Positions 1 to 8,206 of a stretch of 64,000 nt of DNA are shown here, in pieces. The position numbers and the translations under genes were made by a program. The stretch is taken from contig CP130629.1 of NCBI GenBank assembly GCA_030644725.1, positions 3,797,501 to 3,861,500 on the forward strand. The letters are read 5' to 3'. This DNA comes from Candidatus Electrothrix communis. GTDB taxonomy: Bacteria > Desulfobacterota > Desulfobulbia > Desulfobulbales > Desulfobulbaceae. Numbering within the stretch: position 1 is the first letter of the stretch; each line of letters begins with the position of its first letter. The notes under the pieces are model-generated. The model worked only from the letters and a program-made list of their open reading frames with translations. It made no database searches and was not told the origin of the DNA.

Positions 1-673
1 GACAAAATTTATCCGCGAATATGTTCAGCTTCTCATGAATAACATCTACAGTCAGTTGATTATTTATTTCTTGCGCATATTCAAACGATTCTAAATTGAT
101 AAACATATTATCAACTTGAGAATGTTTAACTGAGTGCTTTTCAAGTGCTGATGCAAGATAATTGTGACCATTAAAATATATTTGTAACCGAAAAGGACAC
201 CAAGTCGGCACCCTGACATAACAAAGGCCAAGGTCTTCATCAATCAGGTAAAAATAATAGTGCAGACATTTACCCTGAGTAAACTTCAGAAAAGTTTTAT
301 GTGTTTTTTTGTCATGCCACGGCCTGTAAGAGGCACATGGTTCCATGGCTGAAAAAATATGTACAACCCCTGGATGACGGCCTCGTTCAGTTATAATATC
401 ACGTACTCGTTGTTCTTTCCGAAAGTTATTTTTTCGAATGAAATCAATGCTCAATTTGTTTTTATTGGCAATATATTCTGCATTGGATCTAATCTCATTA
501 CGAAGCGGCTCTGTAAATTTGGTGTAATCAATAATTCTTATATTATTTGCGTAGAGGTAACTTGTCATTCCCTCTGCATAACAAAATCCAGGCAATGTGC
601 CATTGATAACAACTCGATCAAAGCATGAATAAACACCGGAAATTTGCTGGTTATATCGTTCTACAAGGGACAT
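1..673 (-). CDS. Conserved hypothetical protein, 5' part only (runs off the window)
   Basis: The frame starts at ATG 673, preceded by a good ribosome site (GGAGG about 9 bases upstream), and stays open for 224 codons to the window edge, so the C-terminus is missing. The protein begins MSLVERYNQQ and has a cysteine/aromatic-rich middle (KCLHYYFYLIDEDLGLCYVR) followed by a PTWCPFRLQIYFNGHNYL segment. It looks like a family of proteins of unknown function that I recall from other Deltaproteobacteria, but I can attach no activity to it. There is no signal peptide or membrane segment in the visible part. It lies on the same strand as the two orphan genes upstream of it, separated from the nearest by 40 bases. 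Confidence 0.75.
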   Translation of the reverse strand, partial: MSLVERYNQQISGVYSCFDRVVINGTLPGFCYAEGMTSYLYANNIRIIDYTKFTEPLRNEIRSNAEYIANKNKLSIDFIRKNNFRKEQRVRDIITERGRHPGVVHIFSAMEPCASYRPWHDKKTHKTFLKFTQGKCLHYYFYLIDEDLGLCYVRVPTWCPFRLQIYFNGHNYLASALEKHSVKHSQVDNMFINLESFEYAQEINNQLTVDVIHEKLNIFADKFC

Positions 674-713
674 GATTAAACCTCCAAGTGAATTTTACTT
701 TCTCGGATAAAAT

Positions 714-923
714 TTAATCATGAGCTAATGTTTTGCCACCTTTTTGGTTCCGGCTTGTCCGGGTTAGGAAAGTGTCAATTCTCCTCTCATTGACATTTGA
801 TAGAACTAAATTTTCGAACTCGTCTAATTGCTCTTTTGAAATATCCATGTAATGACAGAAAAGTTCTTCTGAGGGCCAATCCTTGGGATATTCCCATTCA
901 GCGGTAGTAAATATATCATTCAT
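714..923 (-). CDS. Small hypothetical protein (69 aa)
   Basis: A 69-residue acidic protein (MNDIFTTAEWEYPKDWPSEE) with no recognisable domain, signal peptide or membrane segment. The composition (mixed charged residues, Trp, Tyr) is that of a small cytosolic protein rather than random frame. The ATG at 923 lacks a strong ribosome site, so the call rests mostly on composition and on fitting between two genes of the same strand. The spacer upstream of it has an attC-like structure, so it could be a cassette gene; this is speculative. Confidence 0.45.
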   Translation of the reverse strand: MNDIFTTAEWEYPKDWPSEELFCHYMDISKEQLDEFENLVLSNVNERRIDTFLTRTSRNQKGGKTLAHD

Positions 924-935
924 GTGATTTTATAT

Positions 936-1025
936 TGCTAACGTCACGATAACCTGCCGCATAATGCGGACGATTAAAGCTGAATTTTCATCGATTTTTA
1001 TGCGGATATATGAACTTGGTTAAAC
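936..1025 (-). other. Structured spacer, weakly attC-like
   Basis: Read on the minus strand this spacer starts with GTTTAAC, ends with GTTAGC just before the next gene, and contains complementary arms CCGCATAA and TTATGCGG plus a palindrome CCGCATTATGCGG. That resembles the R-box and L-box layout of integron attC sites. The end boxes pair over only 4-5 bases, so the assignment is weak. A related spacer (CCGCATTAT followed by GTTAGCC) lies at 3311-3400. Confidence 0.2.
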
Positions 1026-1673
1026 CGCCGATTTTTCATATATCTAAGACTGTCAGGTAGAGGCCCTCATTATCCTCAAATTGTAAGCCAAACTTTTTCA
1101 TAAATTGCTTGAAAATTGCCACACAATCAACAAGGTCAAAATTATTTTGTTCAAATTTATTTTTGAATAACTCTCCTGTCTCAAATGCAAATTGATCTAT
1201 GAAATAGGTCTCTGGCATACTTTCTAATATTTTTTCATATTCACCAAAGTGATGGGTGTAAGATAGAAGATATACGAAAGATTTGGTGATTGTGTCAAAT
1301 GTCAACGTAGTTGACTCCATAAATCTCTGAGCATTAGCATGATTTCTAAAACGAGCTATCTCATTCTTAACGTGATCATAATGATTTTCTGAATGAGTTA
1401 AAGTAGTTAAAAAACCAGTAACAGCTTCTAAAGTTATTTCGTTGTATTTCTTTGTTCTTTCTCCGCAAACACTGTCTGTGATTTCATAAGATTTCCTATT
1501 AGAGAAATACTCATCATACAAGATATGAATCATGTTTAAGACGTAATTATCGGCTGTTGAACCAGAATTAATTTTTGGGAAAATATTGTGTGTAAGAGAA
1601 TGACAAAATTCATGAGAAGTTATTTGGTGTTGATAATGTTTATCATCACAATTTAAATACAGGCTCTTTGAGA

Positions 1674-3040
1674 CAATGGTTCGGTAAATTTTGCTTCAGA
1701 TTATGCAAGTGCAGCCGCTGTATTCAACAGTTCTTCATAATCGAAGTTGAATTTATCTGAAACCAGCTCAATATCCAGTTTGGATAAAATCCGGTCAAGA
1801 AATAATTTTGCGGAATAATAGTCTGTTATATCCCTCATCGAAAAAGGTGCTCCTTGATTTTCGGCATCGCCATAAAAGTCGGCTTTAGCGATTGAAACGG
1901 CGGTCAGCGAAGAGTTGAAGTGAAAATACAGCTTGTTTTCACTTCGTGCCTGACAATGTGTGAGGCCGGTATATTGTTTCGCATCCCGAAAGAGAAACTC
2001 TATCTGAAAGCGAGCTTTGTAATATTTGTAAATCAAGAACCCGTCCAGATTCAAATCGGTAGAGAAAAGAATAGCATAACTGTCGGAGCATTTTTTGTAG
2101 ATATAGGCGATACGAACATTGCACTTCAGCAATACACTATTGACGACAGCAGTATATATAATGATTTCATCATCTTCATAACAGGTGTCGAAACGGTCCG
2201 TCTCAATTTTTTCCATCGGATTTTTCCGTCATATTGCCTCGGTCGACCCGGTCCTGACTTCCTTGGCCCTGTATACAAATAGCGCATATTCGCATTTTTT
2301 GGAAATTTACTGACAAGATGCAACCCGGTATTTTCAGTGATGCCATCGACAAACTTTTTCTTTGCCGCAGCACCGTCGTAAACAAAATAGTCAGCGATTT
2401 CCTCGAGTTCTGGGGCACGGTTGATTACTTGATTAATATAAAAATCGATTCGACTTTCATTCTCAGGGAGAGTTGCCGGAGTTTGCTCACATTCAAGATG
2501 AAAGGCTGTATTCGCTTTAAGGTCGACAACCGCAAGAGAGCTTATTTCAAGTCCAGGCAGCGACTTAGATGCACATCCGCTCCAGAATTTGGCAACATGA
2601 GGAGTCTTTTTCCTGCCTTCGGGATGAAGGAGCAGTCTCCAGCAATGATTCTGTGAGGAGAACAAAACCTCTCTATAAGTTGCTTGTTAAATTCGAAAAA
2701 ATCAAATTTTTTCTCGAAATGACTCCGATATGTTTTTTCGGAGAAGCTACCATGTCGGGCCATCGCGAGAAAATTGATACGGCCCGGCAGAGCTATGAAG
2801 AGAGTAAAAATATGGATCAGGACATTTTTTCTGACAGCTTTGATTCCCTCTATTTCACTTAAAACACTTCTTATTTTTTGCTTCACCATTCTGTATGTCC
2901 AGTAATAATTTCAAGAAATTGTCCTGGACAACGGAGATATAAGATAAAGATACTGCTGGTTTTTATTCAAGCTTTTTTCGCCCTAAGAGGCTCTAAGTAT
3001 CATTTGCCTCGCAGCTGAGAGAAAAATTACCGAACCATTG
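1674..3040 (-). mobile_element. IS4-type insertion sequence, complete, 1367 bp
   Basis: The ends are inverted repeats: CAATGGTTCGGTAA at 1674-1687 and its complement TTACCGAACCATTG at 3027-3040. Outside them the 6-bp sequence TTGAGA is directly repeated (1668-1673 and 3041-3046). It carries one transposase gene in three frames. Insertion was into the open reading frame of the HExxH gene. If one extra base is counted in the inverted repeat, the duplication would be 4 bp (TGAG) instead; the in-frame reconstruction of the host gene is the same either way. Confidence 0.9.
1701..2889 (-). pseudogene. IS4-family DDE transposase, two frameshifts
   Basis: Three overlapping frames together give one transposase. 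Frame one (2889 to about 2613) carries the N-terminus and the first catalytic Asp (IAGDCSFIPKAGK). Frame two (about 2612 to 2210) has the family-typical KFWSGCASKSLPGLE and YFVYDGAAAKKKFVDG with the second Asp. Frame three (about 2209 to 1701) has YYKARFQIEFLFRDAKQYTG, the Y-(2)-R-(3)-E-(6)-K signature with the catalytic Glu. Each frame change fits loss of one A from an A run: A5 at about 2613-2617 and A6 at about 2206-2211 (complement positions). All three catalytic residues survive, so the protein would work if the frame changes are suppressed; otherwise it is a recently broken gene. Confidence 0.85.
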
Positions 3041-3296
3041 TTGAGAAAACAATTGATGTTTCTATTTCTTCTGGAAAATAAATATTTTTAGCTAGCGCTT
3101 CATATTCGCCTCTGGAAGAGGCATAATCATTTGCACCCTGTAGTTCGTTAACTTTTCTGTCAAAATCGTTTGGAACCCAGATTTCTTTTATAGGTGGTTT
3201 GACACTTTCCTTGATAAGGAATTGTTCTATTTCAGAATACTTCTGAAGTATTCGATCTTTACCATTTAATTCAATTGGTTCGATTGTGATTTTCAA

Positions 3297-3753
3297 TATT
3301 TATTCCAATGGCTAACAGCATTAATAATGCGGAAAACTTTCCATGCTATTGACTATAATATATTACCGTATTTTCCACATATGAGGATATTAAACAGGCA
3401 AACATGTATAAATCATAAATCAGGGACAGACCCCAATTGTAAACCAACGATTTCAATTTACCAAAGATACATGTTGAATTGAAAAAATCAACAAAAAGTA
3501 CTCATGGAGGCATCACAGGTTAAAATCAGAGGCCGCAGTGATGCGGGTTACAGGTCGGGGTCGCGGGTTCGAAAGCTGAGTAGAGAACAAAGAGTAGGCC
3601 GAATTCCGCCCATTCCTCACCCAGTTCATTTCATAAAAATGTGTGCGAAAAGTGCATGATTTGCAAATAAAGGAGAGAGAGTGTGGAGGGGCAAAAGTCG
3701 TTTCGGTTCAGAATATCACATACAGGGAAAAGGCTACACAAGAAGTACCTTTT
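3297..3753. other. Intergenic stretch without a supported gene
   Basis: The first 100 bases hold the attC-like spacer CCGCATTAT...GTTAGCC (3311-3400) upstream of the split HExxH gene. Around 3422 the phrase GGGACAGACC occurs, and again at about 61328, so it is probably a worn repeat end. A short T-arm-like GGGTTCGAA near 3565 has no surrounding cloverleaf. A frame starting at 3643 crosses into the gene on the other strand and has no coding character. I see nothing else here. Confidence 0.5.
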
Positions 3754-4611
3754 TTATCGAAGGAACGCGAAGAAGAAATAGGCACCATGACCCGACAGGG
3801 TGATCAACGGAACAATAAGTTGCCGGAAAGAGCTTCCCAACGAACCGGGCTCAATATCCCCCTGCTTTCCAAGCCTGGGAGAACCCGGCAAGGCATCAAG
3901 CATCATTGCGTCATCTGGATTATCTTTTAAATAGAGCAGACTCTCCTCCCTGTCGTCCTGAAGCAAATATGTCCTATGGGTTTTCTCTGAAACTTTGAAT
4001 TTCCTGCCACTTCTGTCTTTAAAACCAAATATGAACTCATAGACGGTCTGATCATTAATCGTTGTGTTTGTCCGCTTTTTCTCAAGAAGTGTGCCCGTTG
4101 TCAAGATGCCCTCCTGCAACAGCTTGTTTGCTCGAACAGCTTTTCTCAGCCCGAACAGCAAAAAGGCCAGCCCTGCAAGCGGGAAAATGAGCACCAGCAA
4201 GACAGCTGGCCCAAACATCTTTCTTCGCATGCCCTGTATTCGGGAGTAGTACGGTTTCCCTACCGGATATTCCACCATCACAGGCTCACCCTCTTCAAGC
4301 CATCTTCCGGTTGCATACGAAAAACCTTTTACTCTCTTTTCTCTGTCATCGATAAATGTATAGTGATTTTCATACACAGATGTCTCATTAACAGATGCAC
4401 TTGTTTCTCGTGAATCTGTTACCATCCCCTGAACAAGGGTATTTTCTCCAGAAAAAACAAGAAAAGACACGTCGGCATTTAAGGCAAATATCCAGAAAAA
4501 AATCATTCCGAAGCCAAAGAAAATCCAGCCGAATTGATTGGCAAACCCGCCAAAGAAAATATTGACCCATACAGTGACAGGAACCTCCCTTTTTATATTA
4601 TTCAGATACAT
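3754..4611 (-). CDS. DUF3592-like membrane protein (285 aa)
   Basis: There are two adjoining N-terminal hydrophobic stretches (about residues 15-50) and a further strong membrane segment near residues 135-158 (FGPAVLLVLIFPLAGLAFLL), with a last hydrophobic tail at the C-terminus. Between them are extracytoplasmic-type beta segments with the pattern GMVTDSRETSASVNETSVYE ... MVEYPVGKPYYSRIQG, which is the repeat-like layout of DUF3592 proteins (a substituted G-x-V-T start and a V-x-Y-P-x-x-x-P-x-x-S-R-I end). A second such half follows the central membrane segment (GTLLEKKRTNTTINDQTVYE). No enzymatic motif is visible and the role of the family is unknown. It is followed downstream by a long gene-poor stretch and lies 78 bases downstream of ricT on the same strand. 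Confidence 0.75.
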   Translation of the reverse strand: MYLNNIKREVPVTVWVNIFFGGFANQFGWIFFGFGMIFFWIFALNADVSFLVFSGENTLVQGMVTDSRETSASVNETSVYENHYTFIDDREKRVKGFSYATGRWLEEGEPVMVEYPVGKPYYSRIQGMRRKMFGPAVLLVLIFPLAGLAFLLFGLRKAVRANKLLQEGILTTGTLLEKKRTNTTINDQTVYEFIFGFKDRSGRKFKVSEKTHRTYLLQDDREESLLYLKDNPDDAMMLDALPGSPRLGKQGDIEPGSLGSSFRQLIVPLITLSGHGAYFFFAFLR

Positions 4612-4689
4612 TGCAGATATCTCATGAATGGTTAACAGGTTCGATGCAGGAAGTTATGCATTTATTATACGAATGCAGGGATGGTAATT

Positions 4690-5655
4690 CTATGTTTCAT
4701 CTTTTTTGTTTTTCTTCCGCTGCTGGCCTTTTCCGCCTCCCTTGGCCTTGCCTTTTTTCGGCGGTTGACGGCTCACCGGAGTTGCTGCCCGCCACTGCTC
4801 CTCGGTCATCAACAACTCTCCCTCCTCGCGGGACACAGCCAATACCGTGCCTTGCAGGGCAAAAATTCGCACCACCCGATAGACCGATCCTTCGTAATTC
4901 AGCAGGCGACCGACACGAGGCATTTCCTGCTTAATCGTTTTGTAGTTCTCAAACTCATAGGTCAAACAGCAGAGCAGCCGGTTGCAGACCCCGGAAATCT
5001 TAGCCGGATTCAGGGGCAGATCCTGGGTCTTCGCCATTTTGATGGAGACAGAATCAAACTTCTGCAAAAACGAAGTACAACAGAGCTCGCGACCACAGGC
5101 CCCGATGCCACCGGTCATCTTGGTCTCGTGCCGGACCCCGATCTGGCGCATTTCAACCCTGGTGCGAAATTCCTGAACTAGGTCCTTGACCAGCTCTCGG
5201 AAATCCACCCGATTTTCCGCAGTAAAATAAAAAATCACCTTAGAGCCGTTAAAAAAACGTTCCGCCCGGACCAGGTGCATGGATAACGAATGCTTTTTTA
5301 TACATTCCCGACAAAAGGTGGCAGCCTGTTTTTCCAGGACCGGCAGATACTCGTACTTTTTCCTTTCCTCCGAGTTTGCACGCCGGAGGATTTTATAGGA
5401 AAAACCCCTTTTGATATTCGGTTCCGTTACTCCTGATGTTCTACTGATAATAGTCACCGGCTCAGGACATTGCTCTGCCTCCACCGTCACAACATCACCA
5501 TTGCATAAATCAGATGCAATGCTCAGGGCGGTGTATTCCTGCCCTTGTTCCCGAAAACGAATACGATAAAAATATTTTTTCTCCCCGCAATCATCGACAT
5601 CTGCCGAATTACTGAAAAGCGGTTCAACAGCTTGTGGTTCTTTATTTTCCGTCAT
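4690..5655 (-). CDS. ricT: RicT/YaaT-type PSP1-domain protein
   Basis: A 321-residue protein with the PSP1 C-terminal domain. The diagnostic cysteine clusters are present: GGIGACGRELCCTSF and, about 30 residues later, GVCNRLLCCLTYE. In Bacillus the homologue RicT forms a complex with RicA and RicF that holds iron-sulfur clusters and acts in RNase Y-dependent mRNA maturation; that role is family knowledge and is not shown here. The last 30 residues are a Lys/Gly-rich tail (KKGKAKGGGKGQQRKKNKKD), likely nucleic-acid or membrane contacting. It follows holB by 97 bases on the same strand, the same neighbour order as holB-yaaT in Firmicutes. The start ATG 5655 fits the PSP1 N-terminal length. Confidence 0.9.
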   Translation of the reverse strand: MTENKEPQAVEPLFSNSADVDDCGEKKYFYRIRFREQGQEYTALSIASDLCNGDVVTVEAEQCPEPVTIISRTSGVTEPNIKRGFSYKILRRANSEERKKYEYLPVLEKQAATFCRECIKKHSLSMHLVRAERFFNGSKVIFYFTAENRVDFRELVKDLVQEFRTRVEMRQIGVRHETKMTGGIGACGRELCCTSFLQKFDSVSIKMAKTQDLPLNPAKISGVCNRLLCCLTYEFENYKTIKQEMPRVGRLLNYEGSVYRVVRIFALQGTVLAVSREEGELLMTEEQWRAATPVSRQPPKKGKAKGGGKGQQRKKNKKDET

Positions 5656-5752
5656 ATATAACTCACCGGTTATATCCCGGCAGATCTTTTTTTAGAATGA
5701 ATGGAGTGATGAAGGGGGTACCTTATTTTTTGGTAAATCCCTTACTGCTTAT

Positions 5753-6739
5753 TCAAGCAAAGAGTTCCAGCAGTAAAACTTCGCAAACCAAGGCCCGATT
5801 ACAATTCCTGGCCAGTTGACGACGAGCAGCGTCAACAGCGTCCACCATAGCAGAAAGACGCTGCAAATTCCAGCGCTCTCTTGCTCCCTCTCTTGCTGCT
5901 GAGGGGACATCCGGATCAGTTTTCTTGTTTTCACTGAGCAGGGCAATCATATTTTCTTTCAAGGAGAGGGCAAGGAGATCAAAGAGTTGATCCAGCCCGT
6001 CCTTGAGTTCAGCAAGGCGACCGGCTAGGTAAAGGGCCTGCTCTAGCGATTCAGCCTGGTTCCCGTTATCCGCCGACAGGGCCTGGATGCATTCCTTGTG
6101 CAGGAGCAGGACCTCATCATTGTACAGGGTCCCAGCCTGCCCCGGACATCCTCCGGTCAACTTGGCCAGCGCCTCGGCCTCTTCTGTAGCAAACTCGGGG
6201 TGATTGCGCTGAATAATTGCAACAGCCTGCTCTACGGGCAAAGTCATAAAGGGAATGACCTGACATCTTGAGACGATGGTGTCCAGAAGAGGCTCAGAGT
6301 CTGCCGCTACCAGCAGCAAGAGATTATTGGGAGGAGGTTCTTCCAGGATCTTGAGCAGACTATTGCCGGCTTCCCGCTTCATGGTCTGCGTATCTTCAAT
6401 GATGATAATCCGCATCTCCGCTTCAAAAGGAGGGAAGGAAAGGCTTTTTTTCAGCTCACGGATTTGCTGGATCTTGATCCCGGCTCCTTCGGGTCTGATG
6501 GTCAACAGATCAGGATGATTGCCAGAGCGCACCTTGACACAGCTGCTGCAATGGCCGCAGGGAGAGCTGGCCTCCGCTGTCTGACAAAAGAGGTGTGCTG
6601 CCAAGGCATGGGCTGTTGTGGTTTTGCCAACCCCGCCAGGGCCGACAAAGAGATACCCATGCGCCAGACGATTGCCGTTGAGAGCACGGGTGAGCAGGTT
6701 GACCGCCTTGGGCTGGCCGATAATTGACGAAAAAGGCAT
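5753..6739 (-). CDS. holB: DNA polymerase III subunit delta' (clamp loader)
   Basis: A 328-residue AAA+ protein. Features in order: box II/III start SSIIGQPKAVNLL, an intact Walker A GPGGVGKTT (about 33-41), a zinc-module cysteine set (C-x9-C-x2-C-x2-C in CQTAEASSPCGHCSSC), the DEAD-like Walker B replacement IIIEDTQTM, LLKILEEPPPN, and the SRC sensor motif (VSRCQVIPF). Delta' loads the sliding clamp together with the tau/gamma and delta subunits. The ATG at 6739 lies 3 bases beyond the stop of the upstream dehydrogenase, with its ribosome site (GGGGTGAGG) inside that gene's end, so the two are translationally linked. ricT follows downstream. Confidence 0.93.
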   Translation of the reverse strand: MPFSSIIGQPKAVNLLTRALNGNRLAHGYLFVGPGGVGKTTTAHALAAHLFCQTAEASSPCGHCSSCVKVRSGNHPDLLTIRPEGAGIKIQQIRELKKSLSFPPFEAEMRIIIIEDTQTMKREAGNSLLKILEEPPPNNLLLLVAADSEPLLDTIVSRCQVIPFMTLPVEQAVAIIQRNHPEFATEEAEALAKLTGGCPGQAGTLYNDEVLLLHKECIQALSADNGNQAESLEQALYLAGRLAELKDGLDQLFDLLALSLKENMIALLSENKKTDPDVPSAAREGARERWNLQRLSAMVDAVDAARRQLARNCNRALVCEVLLLELFA

Positions 6740-6742
6740 ACC

Positions 6743-7855
6743 TCACCCCAGCCGGACAAGAACCTTGCAGTTTTCACTGAAAATCTTATCCGGACTTTGC
6801 ATAAAATCTGCCAACTCTACTGGACCGTTCAATACCGTGGTGACAACTTCGTGCAAGGGTATTTTACCTTCTCGATACAGACGGAGAATGTCTGTAAAGG
6901 CTCCACAGAGATGGCCTCTGGAGCCGATAAGCTGAATCGCATTGGTGATCATATGATCCATTGCATCCAGGGTCAGCGGCATTCCGCTTCTTGCCAGAAA
7001 GGCTATGCGACCGTTGGCATTGATCTGACGAAAAACCTTGTTCACATTGTCTAAGAAACCGGATGCCTCAATGACCACATCAACTCCCGGCGGAGGAGCG
7101 CTAAAAAATTCCTTTGGCGTATAGACGTAATCACACCATTTGCGGGCAAATTGTCGACGAAAAGGCACCGGCTCAACAATATGCACGGAAGAGGCTCCGA
7201 AAATCAACTTACTGAATATGGCGACAAACAAACCGATAGGCCCGGCTCCGAAGATAACCACAGAGTCTCCGCCCTTGATATGGGTATTCTGACAGGCCAC
7301 ATAGGCGACTCCGGCAGGTTCCACACAGGCCGCACTTTGCAAATCCTGATCGCTCTTCACCAGATCGGTAACATCATGGGCCAGCATGGCTGCGATATCC
7401 ACGGTTGTCCCAAAAATGCCGTCTTTTTCCAACCCTAATAATTTTGCATTACGGCATTGGTTAAACTGCCCTTTCCGGCAGACATCGCAATAATGGCAGA
7501 CAATAATGGATTCAAAGGTAACAATGGCTCCGGCATGCAGGTGGCGAATATTGGAGCCTGTTTCCAAGATCCTGCCGACCCCTTCATGACCTATAACCCT
7601 TCCTTCAGGTGGAATCTCAGCAGGGGCCGAACTTCGAATATATCCGGTTTCCGGGATTCGTTCCGCTAAATGCACATCTGTGCCGCAGATACCGGCATAG
7701 AGCATCTGCACCCTGATCTCATCCGAATCCAGCTTCTGTAAGGTTCTTTTTTCGACAGAGACCTGGGGATTTTTATATATCTGATGCGGGCCGGGATCGG
7801 CAACCCCCTCCATAGGGGCTCTTTCCGCATGAACGACGACAACCTCTGTTTCCAA
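6743..7855 (-). CDS. Zinc-dependent medium-chain alcohol dehydrogenase family protein
   Basis: A 370-residue MDR-superfamily enzyme. Catalytic zinc ligands are in GICGTDVH and GHEGVG. The structural zinc loop CHYCDVCRKGQFNQC keeps four cysteines. The NAD(P) Rossmann motif GAGPIGLF follows in the second half. It resembles threonine, sorbitol or glucose dehydrogenases (KLLGLEKDGIFGTTV), but the substrate cannot be told from sequence alone. I place the start at TTG 7855 because AGAGG stands about 9 bases upstream and the N-terminus is otherwise short; ATG 7813 is the alternative. The first 30 residues before the core GroES-like fold are unusual for the family. It is cotranscribed with holB, probably by chance of position. 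Confidence 0.85.
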   Translation of the reverse strand: METEVVVVHAERAPMEGVADPGPHQIYKNPQVSVEKRTLQKLDSDEIRVQMLYAGICGTDVHLAERIPETGYIRSSAPAEIPPEGRVIGHEGVGRILETGSNIRHLHAGAIVTFESIIVCHYCDVCRKGQFNQCRNAKLLGLEKDGIFGTTVDIAAMLAHDVTDLVKSDQDLQSAACVEPAGVAYVACQNTHIKGGDSVVIFGAGPIGLFVAIFSKLIFGASSVHIVEPVPFRRQFARKWCDYVYTPKEFFSAPPPGVDVVIEASGFLDNVNKVFRQINANGRIAFLARSGMPLTLDAMDHMITNAIQLIGSRGHLCGAFTDILRLYREGKIPLHEVVTTVLNGPVELADFMQSPDKIFSENCKVLVRLG

Positions 7856-8002
7856 ACCGTTACCTCTTATTTTCAGCGATTTTGCTGCGCTTGGCCTTTT
7901 TTTCAGGGAATACCCATATTGCCGACCTGTTACCGATCTATTGCCGATGCGTTCCTCCGGGCTGCAAGAGACGCAGCATACTGTACCTTACCCGAAGCAA
8001 TA

Positions 8003-8206
8003 ATGTTAGATTTTTTTCCTGGTCAGCCAGCCCGAGTAAACACACCGCTGTGGTATCGAGCTGACCTGCTTGCCCTGCATACTGAATTTCCCGCATACGA
8101 CTTTACTTTTACCGAGCAACCGAATATCTTTTTCATTTCTCTAGAAAAATGCCGTTCCAGAATGCCCCACATTTCTCACTCAATGGCCCACGACCCCACG
8201 AAATGA
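8003..8206 (+). CDS. Possible small protein translationally coupled to moeA (67 aa)
   Basis: An open frame ends with TGA at 8204-8206, overlapping the chosen moeA ATG at 8203 in the classic ATGA arrangement. From ATG 8003 it would give MLDFFPGQPARVNTPLWYRA..., a 67-residue protein with natural-looking codon choice but no family I know. The ribosome site is weak (GAAG). The frame stays open further upstream across the dehydrogenase start, so the 5' limit is uncertain. It may be just the leader of moeA. The 147 bases between 7856 and 8002 otherwise hold only the divergent start of the dehydrogenase gene. Confidence 0.3.
   Translation: MLDFFPGQPARVNTPLWYRADLLALHTEFPAYDFTFTEQPNIFFISLEKCRSRMPHISHSMAHDPTK

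Larger units (their letters stand above)
1036..3296 (-). pseudogene. HExxH-motif (putative metalloprotease) gene split by an insertion sequence
   Basis: The N-terminal 85 codons (from TTG 3296 down to 3041) and the C-terminal part (1673 down to 1036) belong to one gene interrupted by the element at 1674-3040. Removing the element and one copy of the 6-bp duplication TTGAGA/TCTCAA joins the two halves in frame into an 888-bp gene of about 295 residues. The junction region reads KSLYLNCDDKHYQHQITSHE followed by FCHSLTHNIF, giving an HEFCH (HExxH) zinc-binding motif. A downstream DEYFSNR segment could supply a third ligand, which is an inference. There is no signal peptide. The 165-residue downstream fragment could only be made from an internal start (ATG 1533) and would lack the HExxH helix, so the gene is probably dead. 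The family is not one I recognise. Confidence 0.7.

Noticed and set aside
3540-3580. T-arm-like GGGTTCGAA suggesting a tRNA
   Set aside because: No acceptor stem, D-arm or anticodon arm can be formed around it.
3643-3930. Plus-strand frame of 95 codons
   Set aside because: It overlaps the DUF3592-like gene on the other strand, has mostly charged chance-like sequence and no ribosome site.
7784-8206. Long version (140 codons) of the small frame ahead of moeA
   Set aside because: Its first half runs antisense inside the dehydrogenase gene; only the part after 8003 could be independent.
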